Shown piece by piece: positions 32,131-39,674 of a DNA stretch of 64,000 nt. Location of the stretch: assembly GCF_009712475.1 (NCBI RefSeq), contig NZ_VCJO01000015.1, forward strand, positions 1-64,000, read 5' to 3'. A program made the translations under genes and the position numbers. The notes under the pieces are model-generated. The model had not been told where the DNA came from. It was given only the letters and a program-made list of their open reading frames with translations, and made no database searches. Origin of the DNA: Micromonospora sp. CP22. GTDB taxonomy: Bacteria; Actinomycetota; Actinomycetes; Mycobacteriales; Micromonosporaceae. How positions within the stretch are numbered: the stretch's first letter is position 1; the number at the start of each line of letters is the position of its first letter.

Positions 32131-32264
32131 TTCTCTGGATTCTCGCAGTCGTACTGGTGGTCGCCGGCATCCTCGCGCTGTTCCGCCGGCAGATCCTCTG
32201 GGGCATCGTCCTCATCGTCGTCGGGCTGCTCGTCGGCCCGGGTGGGGTCAGCATCTTCAATTGA
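32121..32264 (+). CDS. GPGG-motif small membrane protein
   Basis: 47 aa: two short hydrophobic segments (LILWILAVVLVVAGILALF and ILWGIVLIVVGLLVGP) joined by a basic turn (RRQ), ending GPGGVSIFN. Proteins with exactly this layout are a recurring small membrane family of actinobacteria of unknown function. The ATG overlaps the last ten bases of the phosphoesterase gene in another frame, so translation is coupled. Shorter than common gene-calling cut-offs. Confidence 0.75.
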   Translation: MELILWILAVVLVVAGILALFRRQILWGIVLIVVGLLVGPGGVSIFN

Positions 32265-32443
32265 CGTCGCGGCGCAGTGCGTCGCTCACCGAACCCGCCG
32301 GGGTCGTCGTGTCCGGTACTCCGTCCTCCCGACAGGAGTCACCGGACGCGACGGCCCCGGCGTGCTGTCGTCGGTCGGCCACCACCCGATCGGGCCCCGT
32401 TCGCGAGGTTTGCCGACGCCGGTGAGTGGAGAACCACCGATCC

Positions 32444-32938
32444 ATGGGGACAACCGCGGAGCAGACCCGACGCAACGGCACCCGCCAGTGGTGGGCGCTG
32501 GCCGGTTTCGCGCTGGCCGTAGTGGCCGTCGCCGTCATCGGCAACCTGGCCGGGGCAGGCGCGAGTGACCAGTACGCGAACATCGACCGGCCCTCGTGGT
32601 CGCCGCCTGGCTGGCTCTTCGGCCCGGTCTGGACCGTCCTGTACGTGATGATCGCGGTCGCCGCCTGGCTGGTCTGGCGGCGGGTGGGGTTCGGTGCCGC
32701 CCTCGGCGCGTGGGTGGTCCAGCTCGTGCTCAACGCCGCCTGGACGCCCCTTTTCTTCGCCGGTGACCGGTACGGGCTGGCGTTCGCCGAGATCATCCTG
32801 CTGTGGCTGGCGATCGGCGTGACAGTGCTGCTGTTCTCCCGGGCGAGCCGCCTGGCGGCGGCGTTGCTCCTGCCCTACTGGGCCTGGGTCACCTTCGCCT
32901 CGGCCCTCAACTTCGCGATCTGGCAGCTGAACAGCTGA
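32444..32938 (+). CDS. tspO: TspO/MBR-family membrane protein
   Basis: 164 aa with five membrane helices. Hallmarks of tryptophan-rich TspO are present: WSPPGWLFGPVWTVLYVMI, the central VVQLVLNAAWTPLFF and LLPYWAWVTFASALNFAIW. The family binds porphyrins and may degrade protoporphyrin. ATG 32444 is used; GTG 32426 in the same frame is possible. It is monocistronic with a strong terminator after it. Confidence 0.93.
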   Translation: MGTTAEQTRRNGTRQWWALAGFALAVVAVAVIGNLAGAGASDQYANIDRPSWSPPGWLFGPVWTVLYVMIAVAAWLVWRRVGFGAALGAWVVQLVLNAAWTPLFFAGDRYGLAFAEIILLWLAIGVTVLLFSRASRLAAALLLPYWAWVTFASALNFAIWQLNS

Positions 32939-32944
32939 CCCGTC

Positions 32945-32987
32945 GGCCCACCGCCTGGTCCGCCGAGCGCGGACCGGGCGGTGGGCC
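32945..32987 (+). terminator. Hairpin terminator after tspO
   Basis: GGCCCACCGCC-t-GGTCCGC pairs with GCGGACC-g-GGCGGTGGGCC; only one opposed mismatch interrupts 18 pairs. It starts seven bases beyond the stop codon. Confidence 0.85.
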
Positions 32988-33132
32988 CCGCCGCACCGTG
33001 AGCAGCGCATGATCCCGCTCGTCAGAGCGGTCGCCGCACCCACCCGGGGCGGCCCGTCGGGACCGTAATTCTTCCTGCCGCATGTCGTGGCCGAGAAAAC
33101 ATCCCCTGATAGACGGGGGTCTCTGCCGTCGA

Positions 33133-33146
33133 TGTAAGCGGCTCCA
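33133..33146. promoter_or_regulatory. Degenerate LacI-family operator half
   Basis: TGTAAGCGGCTCCA keeps the left half TGTAAGCG of a LacI-family operator. It lies about 80 bp upstream of the better palindrome at 33212 and 171 bp before the aglE start. The two sites could support looping by the LacI-type regulator encoded in the same cluster. Confidence 0.45.
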
Positions 33147-33240
33147 TGGGCGTTTCTCAGATTTCCGGATTGTTACTCGGTCGTGTCCGTCCAAGGGTGG
33201 ACCGCGCGGGATGCAAGCGCTTACATGTGAAAACGCCCAT
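33145..33240. repeat. 10-bp inverted repeat flanking agl control region
   Basis: ATGGGCGTTT just after the first operator half and AAACGCCCAT (33231-33240) just after the second operator are reverse complements. Together with the operators, they make the control region roughly symmetric. Confidence 0.6.
33212..33225. promoter_or_regulatory. LacI-family operator upstream of aglE
   Basis: TGCAAGCGCTTACA is a near-perfect LacI-family palindrome with central CG and core AAGCGCTT. It precedes aglE by about 80 bp, and a LacI-type regulator gene lies in the same operon, so autoregulated repression relieved by alpha-glucosides is expected. Confidence 0.72.
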
Positions 33241-33303
33241 CGGACCGGCACAAGGTCAACCGGAAGCAAATCCCGGCCTGCGCCGGACAGGAAGGAGGAC
33301 GGC

Positions 33304-34653
33304 ATGGCGGTCTCTGCCAGGCCACGCCAGGCCCTCGCGATCGTAGGCGCGATCGGACTGGCACTCAGCGCCACCGCTTGCGGCACCGGAAGCAGCAGCA
33401 ACGGCGGCAGCAGCAACGCCGATTCCGCGGAGTGTGCCCCGTACGAGAAGTACCAGGGCCACGACGGCAAGACGGTCAACATTTACTCGTCGATTCGGGA
33501 CATCGAGGCCGACCGCCTGGCGGAGTCCTGGAAGCAGTTCGAGGAATGCACCGGCATTAAGATCAACCACGAGGGCAGTGGCGAGTTCGAGGCCCAGCTC
33601 CCCGTGCGGGTCGACGGCGGCAACGCTCCCGACCTGGCCTTCATCCCGCAGCCCGGCCTGCTCGCCCGGTTCGCCGAACGCAACCAGCTGAAGCCGGCCA
33701 GCGACGAGACCAAGGCCATGGCCGAGCAGAACTACTCGCCCGACTGGCTGAAGTACAGCACCATCAACGGCACCTTCTACGGCGCGCCGCTCGGGTCGAA
33801 CGTGAAGTCGTTCGTCTGGTACTCGCCGAAGATGTTCCAGGAGAAGGGTTGGACCGTTCCGACCACCTGGGACGACCTGATCAAGCTCAGCGACACCATC
33901 GCCGGGACCGACATCAAGCCGTGGTGTGCCGGTATCGAGTCCGGTGAGGCCACCGGCTGGCCGGCCACGGACTGGATCGAAGACCTGATGCTGCGGACGC
34001 AGACCCCCGAGGTCTACGACCAGTGGACCACGCACGAGATCCCCTTCAACGACCCCCGGGTCGCGGAGGCGGTGGACCGCGCGGGCACCATCCTGAAGAA
34101 CGACAAGTACGTCAACGGCGGCTTCGGCGGGGTGCGCAGCATCGCCACCACCTCCTTCCAGGAGGCCGGCGTGCCGATCACGCAGGGCAAGTGCGCGCTG
34201 CACCGGCAGGCGTCGTTCTACGCCAACCAGTGGCCTGAGGGCACCCGGGTGGCCGAGGACGGCGACGTCTTCGCCTTCTACTTCCCGGCCATCGACCCGG
34301 CCAAGGGCAAGCCGGTGCTGGGTGGCGGCGAGTTCGTGACGGCCTTCACCGACCGTCCCGAGGTCCAGGCGGTGCAGACGTACCTCGCCTCCGGTGAGTA
34401 CGCCAACAGCCGCGCGAAGATCGGCGACTGGGTGTCCGCGAACAACAAGGTCGACCTGGCCAACGTCGCCAACCCGATCGACAAGCTCTCCGTCGAGATC
34501 CTTCAGGACGAGAGCTCGGTCTTCCGGTTCGACGGTTCCGACCTGATGCCCGCCGCCGTCGGCGCCGGGACCTTCTGGAAGGGCATGGTCGACTGGATCA
34601 ACGGGCGGGACACCGCCACCGTCCTCCAGGGCATCGAGAGCAGCTGGAAGTAG
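33304..34653 (+). CDS. aglE: Alpha-glucoside ABC transporter, substrate-binding lipoprotein
   Basis: 449 aa. The signal peptide ends in the lipobox LSATAC-G, so it is a lipid-anchored extracellular protein. The mature part is a family-1 sugar-binding protein (VNIYSSIRDIEADRLAESW, APDLAFIPQPGLLARFAE, GAPLGSNVKSFVWYSPKMF), closest in pattern to AglE-type alpha-glucoside receptors. GGAAGGAGG precedes ATG 33304. It is first in the operon aglE-aglF-aglG; no ATPase gene is present in the cluster, so a shared MsiK-like ATPase elsewhere is expected. A perfect palindrome follows the gene. Confidence 0.9.
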   Translation: MAVSARPRQALAIVGAIGLALSATACGTGSSSNGGSSNADSAECAPYEKYQGHDGKTVNIYSSIRDIEADRLAESWKQFEECTGIKINHEGSGEFEAQLPVRVDGGNAPDLAFIPQPGLLARFAERNQLKPASDETKAMAEQNYSPDWLKYSTINGTFYGAPLGSNVKSFVWYSPKMFQEKGWTVPTTWDDLIKLSDTIAGTDIKPWCAGIESGEATGWPATDWIEDLMLRTQTPEVYDQWTTHEIPFNDPRVAEAVDRAGTILKNDKYVNGGFGGVRSIATTSFQEAGVPITQGKCALHRQASFYANQWPEGTRVAEDGDVFAFYFPAIDPAKGKPVLGGGEFVTAFTDRPEVQAVQTYLASGEYANSRAKIGDWVSANNKVDLANVANPIDKLSVEILQDESSVFRFDGSDLMPAAVGAGTFWKGMVDWINGRDTATVLQGIESSWK

Positions 34654-34659
34654 TTCCAG

Positions 34660-34695
34660 CGGTGGGCCGGTCCGCGTACGCGGACCGGCCCACCG
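34660..34695 (+). repeat. Perfect 36-nt palindrome between aglE and aglF
   Basis: The sequence from 34660 to 34695 (left arm CGGTGGGCCGGTCCGCGT) equals its own reverse complement. Hairpins of this kind after a binding-protein gene typically protect its mRNA 3' end or partly terminate transcription, giving more receptor than permease. It could also end the transcript fully; expression of aglF argues against that. Confidence 0.8.
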
Positions 34696-34722
34696 GCTCT
34701 ACCGAGGACCCGGGGAGGGTTG

Positions 34723-35775
34723 ATGAACTTCGACTTTGCCGAGCAGTCGCCCAAGCTGATGATGCTGCTGTGGGGGTTGGTCGCCTTCGCGGTGGTGGTG
34801 GGCGGCCTACTCGTGCTGCTCGACGCGGTGCCGTCCTACTTCGCCCGGCGGCGTGAGGCGCAGTTCGCGGCCGCGACCGCCAGTGGCGCGCCACTGCCTG
34901 GGCGGAGCAAGCCCCGCGAGGGGATGTTCGCCACGTTCTTCCTGTTGCCGACAGTGCTACTGCTGATGATCGGCCTGGTCGTACCGGCGATCCGGACCAC
35001 CCTGCTGTCCTTCATGGACGGCGGCAGTCAGAACTGGGTGGGCCTGGACAACTACCGGTGGATGTTCGCCGAGGACTCGATCGTGCGGGTGTTGGTCAAC
35101 ACCCTGGTCTGGGTCACCCTGGTCCCGCTGGTCGCGACCTCCATCGGCCTGATCTACGCGGTACTCGTCGACAAGGCCCGGCTGGAGGTGGTGGCGAAGT
35201 CACTGATCTTCATGCCGATGGCGATCTCGTTCGTCGGTGCCAGCATCATCTGGAAATTCGTGTACGCCTACCGGGGCGAGGACCAGGAACAGATCGGTCT
35301 GCTCAACCAGATCGTGGTCAGCCTCGGTGGCGAGCCTCGGCAGTGGCTGCTGGACTCACCGCTGAACACGCTGCTGCTCATCGTGATCATGGTGTGGATC
35401 CAGGCCGGTTTCGCGATGGTGGTGCTGTCGGCGGCGATCAAGGCGATTCCGGCCGACATCGTCGAGGCCGCCCGCCTCGACGGCGTGACCCCCTGGCAGA
35501 TGTTCTGGCAGATCACTCTGCCCAGCATCCGCCCCGCGCTGATCGTGGTGGTGGTCACCATCTCGATCGCCACGCTGAAGGTCTTCGACATCGTCCGCAC
35601 CTCGACCAACGGCAACTACGACACCAGCGTCATCGCCAACGAGATGTACAACCAGGCGTTCCGGTACGGCCAGAACGGACAGGGCTCCGCGCTGGCGGTC
35701 TTCCTCTTCATCCTGGTGATTCCCATCGTGATCTTCCAGATCCGCAACCTGCGTCAACAGCGACGGGAGGGCTGA
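34723..35775 (+). CDS. aglF: Sugar ABC transporter permease (AglF-type)
   Basis: 350 aa MalF-like inner-membrane permease. An N-terminal membrane segment (LWGLVAFAVVVGGLLVLL) and cytoplasmic linker precede the six-helix core. The EAA loop that contacts the ATPase is visible as PADIVEAARLDGVTPWQMFWQ. The C-terminal strand ends GQGSALAVFLFILVIPIVIF. The start is ATG 34723 with GGGAGG just upstream. The gene follows the palindrome after aglE. Confidence 0.92.
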   Translation: MNFDFAEQSPKLMMLLWGLVAFAVVVGGLLVLLDAVPSYFARRREAQFAAATASGAPLPGRSKPREGMFATFFLLPTVLLLMIGLVVPAIRTTLLSFMDGGSQNWVGLDNYRWMFAEDSIVRVLVNTLVWVTLVPLVATSIGLIYAVLVDKARLEVVAKSLIFMPMAISFVGASIIWKFVYAYRGEDQEQIGLLNQIVVSLGGEPRQWLLDSPLNTLLLIVIMVWIQAGFAMVVLSAAIKAIPADIVEAARLDGVTPWQMFWQITLPSIRPALIVVVVTISIATLKVFDIVRTSTNGNYDTSVIANEMYNQAFRYGQNGQGSALAVFLFILVIPIVIFQIRNLRQQRREG

Positions 35776-35776
35776 G

Positions 35777-36742
35777 ATGACCACCACCACTCCCCCGGTC
35801 GCCACCGGCGCCCAGGACACCAGCGGAGGGTCCACCGCGGCGGCACGGGTGCGCAAACGACTCAGCACCCACACCGCGACGATGGTCGCCATCGTCATCG
35901 CGGTCGTCTGGACCATCCCGACCTTCGGCCTGTTCATCTCCTCGCTCCGGCCGGAGGCCCAGATCAAGACCACCGGCTGGTGGAACTTCTTCCGGGATCC
36001 GGAGTTCACCCTCCAGAACTACCAGGATGTGCTGTTCGGGCAGTCCGCCTCGTCCGGTCAGCTCGCCAGCTACTTCATCAACTCGCTGGTGATCACCCTG
36101 CCGTCGGTGCTGTTCCCGCTGGCGTTCGCGGCGATGGCCGCGTACGCACTGGCGTGGATCAACTTCCGGGGCCGGGACTGGGTGTACATCGCCATCTTCG
36201 CGCTCCAGATCGTGCCCCTGCAGATGGCCCTGGTGCCGCTGCTGAGCTTCTTCTCGCGCGGAGTCAGCCTGGGCGGCGTCACCCTGATGCCGGCCTGGAA
36301 CCTCGACGGTGCACAGAACTTCGCCCAGGTGTGGTTCGCACACACCTGTTTCGCGTTGCCGTTCGCCGTCTACCTGCTGCACAACTTCATCTCGCAACTG
36401 CCCAAGGATCTGATGGAGGCGGCCCGGGTCGACGGGGCCACCCACCCGAAGATCTTCCGCACCATCGTGCTGCCCCTGGTTGCCCCGGCCCTGGCCGCGT
36501 TCGGCATCTTCCAGTTCCTCTGGGTCTGGAACGACCTCCTGGTCGGGCTCATCTTCGCCGGCGGCAGCGAGGTCACCGCGCCGCTCACCGTCCGGCTCGC
36601 CGAACTCGCCGGCACCCGAGGCAACGAGTGGCAACGGTTGACCGCCGGAGCATTCGTCTCGATCGTCGTACCGCTGATCGTGTTCCTGTCGTTGCAGCGC
36701 TACTTCGTTCGTGGGCTGCTGGCCGGCAGCGTCAAGGGCTGA
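35777..36742 (+). CDS. aglG: Sugar ABC transporter permease (AglG-type)
   Basis: 321 aa MalG-like permease with six predicted helices. The EAA loop reads PKDLMEAARVDGATHPKIF, and the first periplasmic segment FISSLRPEAQIKTTGWWNFF is typical of this subunit. It begins one base after the aglF stop, so translation is coupled. It is followed by a hairpin that separates the transporter from the regulator gene. Confidence 0.92.
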   Translation: MTTTTPPVATGAQDTSGGSTAAARVRKRLSTHTATMVAIVIAVVWTIPTFGLFISSLRPEAQIKTTGWWNFFRDPEFTLQNYQDVLFGQSASSGQLASYFINSLVITLPSVLFPLAFAAMAAYALAWINFRGRDWVYIAIFALQIVPLQMALVPLLSFFSRGVSLGGVTLMPAWNLDGAQNFAQVWFAHTCFALPFAVYLLHNFISQLPKDLMEAARVDGATHPKIFRTIVLPLVAPALAAFGIFQFLWVWNDLLVGLIFAGGSEVTAPLTVRLAELAGTRGNEWQRLTAGAFVSIVVPLIVFLSLQRYFVRGLLAGSVKG

Positions 36743-36747
36743 TCGGC

Positions 36748-36783
36748 CCGTGGTGCCGCCGCCTGCGGGCGGCGGCACCACAC
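36748..36783 (+). terminator. Hairpin after aglG
   Basis: GTGGTGCCGCCGCC (36750-36763) pairs perfectly with GGCGGCGGCACCAC (36768-36781) around a tetraloop. It begins just after the aglG stop and probably reduces read-through into the regulator gene. Confidence 0.7.
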
Positions 36784-36804
36784 GGGACGTGAGCGGGGTC
36801 TGAC

Positions 36805-37839
36805 GTGACGAAGATCGACGATGTAGCCCGACTGGCCGGTGTCTCCACGGCCACCGTCTCCCGGGCGCTGCGCGGGCTGCCGACGGTGTCGGCGGCGACC
36901 CGGCGTCGGGTGCTCGACGCCGCCGAGCAGTTGCAGTACGCGGTGTCACCGAGCGCGTCACGCCTGGCCGGTGGCCGGACCGGCTCCGTGGCGGTGGTGG
37001 TCCCCCGGATCACCCGGTGGTTCTTCGGCGTGGTCGTCGAGGCCGCCGAGGACTTCTTCCACCGGGCCGGGTACGACCTGCTGCTGCACAACCTGGGTGG
37101 GCGCGAGCAGAACCGCCAGCGGGTGCTGCACGCCGCCCACCTGCACAAACGGGTGGACGCCATCATGTTGGTCGCCACCCCGCTGCGGGCCACCGACGTG
37201 ACCGCGCTGGCGGCGCTGGACCTGCCCGGTGTCACCATCAGCTCCGGGACCACCGTGCCCGGCTGGCCCTGCGTACGCATCGACGACGTGGCGGCGGCGC
37301 GCACCGCCACCCGGCACCTGCTGGATCTCGGGCATCGCCGGATCGCGCACATCTCCGGTGACCCCGACGACGAACTCGCCTTCAGCGCCCACCTGGACCG
37401 CCGTCGGGGCTATCAGGAGGCGTTGCGTGTGGCCGGGTTGCGGCCGGACCCGAGCCTCGACGTGGAGTCCAGTTTCGACATTCCCGGCGGCACCCGGGCC
37501 ACCGAGGAACTGCTGCGTCGCGGTGATCCGCCGACGGCCATCTTCGCCGCCTGCGACGAGATGGCGATGGGTGCGTTGACCGCGCTGCGCGACGCCGGAC
37601 TGCGGGTGCCCCAGGACGTCAGCGTGATCGGTATCGACGACCACGCGCTCTCCGGCGTACTGGGGTTGAGCACCGTCGCCCAACCGGCCGTGGAGCAGGG
37701 CCGGCTGGCCGCGCAACTGCTGCTCGACCTGCTCTGCGGCCGGACCACCGATGCCGACCTGGTCAAACCGGACGCGTCGGTGATCCTGGACACTCGGTTG
37801 GTCGTGCGTGATTCGACCGCACCCGCGCGGGCACACTGA
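36805..37839 (+). CDS. aglR: LacI-family regulator of the agl cluster
   Basis: 344 aa. The N-terminal HTH is IDDVARLAGVSTATVSRALR, and the periplasmic-binding-like sensor domain contains RIAHISGDPDDELAF and SVIGIDDHALSGVLGLSTVAQP. It is expected to bind the operators upstream of aglE and to respond to an alpha-glucoside. The start is GTG 36805. It lies between the transporter genes and the alpha-glucosidase gene and is probably co-transcribed with the latter. Confidence 0.92.
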   Translation: MTKIDDVARLAGVSTATVSRALRGLPTVSAATRRRVLDAAEQLQYAVSPSASRLAGGRTGSVAVVVPRITRWFFGVVVEAAEDFFHRAGYDLLLHNLGGREQNRQRVLHAAHLHKRVDAIMLVATPLRATDVTALAALDLPGVTISSGTTVPGWPCVRIDDVAAARTATRHLLDLGHRRIAHISGDPDDELAFSAHLDRRRGYQEALRVAGLRPDPSLDVESSFDIPGGTRATEELLRRGDPPTAIFAACDEMAMGALTALRDAGLRVPQDVSVIGIDDHALSGVLGLSTVAQPAVEQGRLAAQLLLDLLCGRTTDADLVKPDASVILDTRLVVRDSTAPARAH

Positions 37840-37899
37840 ACGGCAGCCAGCACGCCGTCCCCGACCCCGGTCGGTACGGCTCGACCATGGGAGTACGCC

Positions 37900-39546
37900 C
37901 TGAACCACGACGCGACGCACCAGACCCCACCGACCGGTTGGTGGACGGAGGCGGTGATCTACCAGATCTACCCCCGCTCGTTCGCCGACTCGGATGGTGA
38001 CGGCATCGGCGACCTGCCCGGGATCACCGCCCGCCTCGGTCACCTGGCCCAGTTGGGTGTCGACGCGGTCTGGCTGTCGCCGTTCTATCCGTCACCGCAG
38101 GCCGACGCCGGCTACGACGTGGCCGACTACCGGGACGTCGAACCGCTGTTCGGCACCCTCGCCGACGCCGACGAACTGATCGCGAAGGCCCACGCCAACG
38201 GGCTGCGGGTGATCGTCGACCTGGTGCCGAACCACACCTCGTCGGCCCACGCCTGGTTCCAGGCCGCCCTGGCCGCCGCCCCGGGCAGCGCCGAGCGGGA
38301 TCGTTACATCTTCCGCCCGGGCCGCGGGCCGGACGGGACCGAGCCGCCCAACGACTGGCAGAGCGTCTTCGGTGGCCCGGCCTGGACCCGGATCGACGAC
38401 GGCCAGTGGTATCTGCACCTGTTCGACAACGCCCAGCCCGATCTGAACTGGGACAATCCCGAGGTCCGCGCCGAGTTCCTGGACGTGCTGCGATTCTGGC
38501 TGGACCGTGGCGTGGACGGCTTCCGGGTCGACGTGGCGCACGGTCTGGTCAAGCAGGCCGACCTGGCCGACTGGCAGGAACCGCAGGAGATCCTCTCCGG
38601 GCAGGAGGCGGACAAGCCCCGCCCGCCGATGTGGGACCAGGACGGGGTGCACGAGATCTACCGCGAATGGCGGCGGTTGCTCGACGGCTACCCCGGTGAA
38701 CGGATCCTGGTCGCCGAGGCGTGGGTGGAGCCGGCGGAGCGGCTGGCCCGCTACGTACGCCCCGACGAGATGCACCAGGCGTTCAACTTCGAATACCTGC
38801 TCGCCTCCTGGACGGCACCCGCCCAGTACGCGGTGATCACGCGCTCGCTGGAGGCCACCGACGCGGTCGGCGCACCCACCACCTGGGTGCTCTCCAACCA
38901 TGACGTGGTGCGGCACGCCAGCCGGCTCGGGCTGCCGGTCGGTACGCCCCGACCCAACGGCATCGGCGTCGGCGACGAGCAGCCCGACGCCGCCACCGGC
39001 CTGCGCCGAGCCCGGGCGGCCACCCTGCTGATGCTGGCCCTGCCCGGTTCCGCCTACCTCTACCAGGGCGAGGAACTCGGGTTGCCGGAGCACACCACCC
39101 TGCCCGACGAGGCCCGGCAGGACCCGACCTGGGAACGCAGCGGGCACACCCAGCGGGGTCGTGACGGGTGTCGGGTGCCGATCCCGTGGGAGGCCGACTC
39201 GCCCTCGTACGGCTTCGGGCCGACCGATGCGAGCTGGCTGCCTCAGCCGCCGACCTGGGCCGAGTACGCGCTGGACCGTCAGCGTGGGGTGCCCGGCTCG
39301 ACGTACGAGATGTACCGGGAGGCGCTGCGGCTACGCCGCGCGTACGGACTCGGCCGGGGCACCCTGCAATGGCTCTCCTCCGCCGACGAGGTGCTGACCT
39401 TCCGCAACGGCGACCTGGTCGTGTTCACCAACTTCGGCCCCACCGCCGTCCCCCCGCCCGCCGGCGAACTGCTCCACACCAGCACCCCCCTACCCGACGA
39501 TGCCTCCGTCCCCCCCGACACCACCATCTGGCTACGGGCAGCGTAA
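37900..39546 (+). CDS. aglA: GH13 alpha-glucosidase, apparent CTG start
   Basis: 548 aa oligo-1,6/alpha-glucosidase. GH13 residues: nucleophile Asp in GFRVDVAHGL, acid/base Glu in LVAEAWVEP, transition-state Asp in LSNHDVVRH, and the calcium-type loop DSDGDGIGDLPGI. No ATG, GTG or TTG lies in frame between the regulator stop (37839) and GTG 37954. Starting at that GTG would remove the conserved GWWTEA segment before VIYQIYPRSF. CTG 37900 has GGGAG at 37889-37893, six bases away, so I place the start there. The protein is cytoplasmic and would hydrolyse sugars imported by aglEFG. Confidence 0.9.
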   Translation: MNHDATHQTPPTGWWTEAVIYQIYPRSFADSDGDGIGDLPGITARLGHLAQLGVDAVWLSPFYPSPQADAGYDVADYRDVEPLFGTLADADELIAKAHANGLRVIVDLVPNHTSSAHAWFQAALAAAPGSAERDRYIFRPGRGPDGTEPPNDWQSVFGGPAWTRIDDGQWYLHLFDNAQPDLNWDNPEVRAEFLDVLRFWLDRGVDGFRVDVAHGLVKQADLADWQEPQEILSGQEADKPRPPMWDQDGVHEIYREWRRLLDGYPGERILVAEAWVEPAERLARYVRPDEMHQAFNFEYLLASWTAPAQYAVITRSLEATDAVGAPTTWVLSNHDVVRHASRLGLPVGTPRPNGIGVGDEQPDAATGLRRARAATLLMLALPGSAYLYQGEELGLPEHTTLPDEARQDPTWERSGHTQRGRDGCRVPIPWEADSPSYGFGPTDASWLPQPPTWAEYALDRQRGVPGSTYEMYREALRLRRAYGLGRGTLQWLSSADEVLTFRNGDLVVFTNFGPTAVPPPAGELLHTSTPLPDDASVPPDTTIWLRAA

Positions 39547-39674
39547 GGAAGGGCACCTTCTTAACGTCTGGTGTAGAGGAAGGGCCCCTTGTTAACACGC
39601 GGCCGGCACGAGCGACGCTTTTGTTAATAGGGGGCCCTTCCTCTACCGGAGGCGTTAAAAAGGTGCCCTTCCTT
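39545..39674. repeat. 130-nt nested palindromic intergenic element
   Basis: The outer arms at about 39545-39566 (AAGGAAGGGCACCTTCTTAA) and 39653-39674 pair imperfectly. The inner arms AGAGGAAGGGCCCC (39575-39588) and GGGGCCCTTCCTCT (39631-39644) pair nearly perfectly, and TTAAC motifs frame both. The element lies between convergent genes and overlaps the stop of the MFS gene. It can act as a bidirectional terminator, and its two related arm types suggest a REP-like family in this lineage. Confidence 0.8.
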
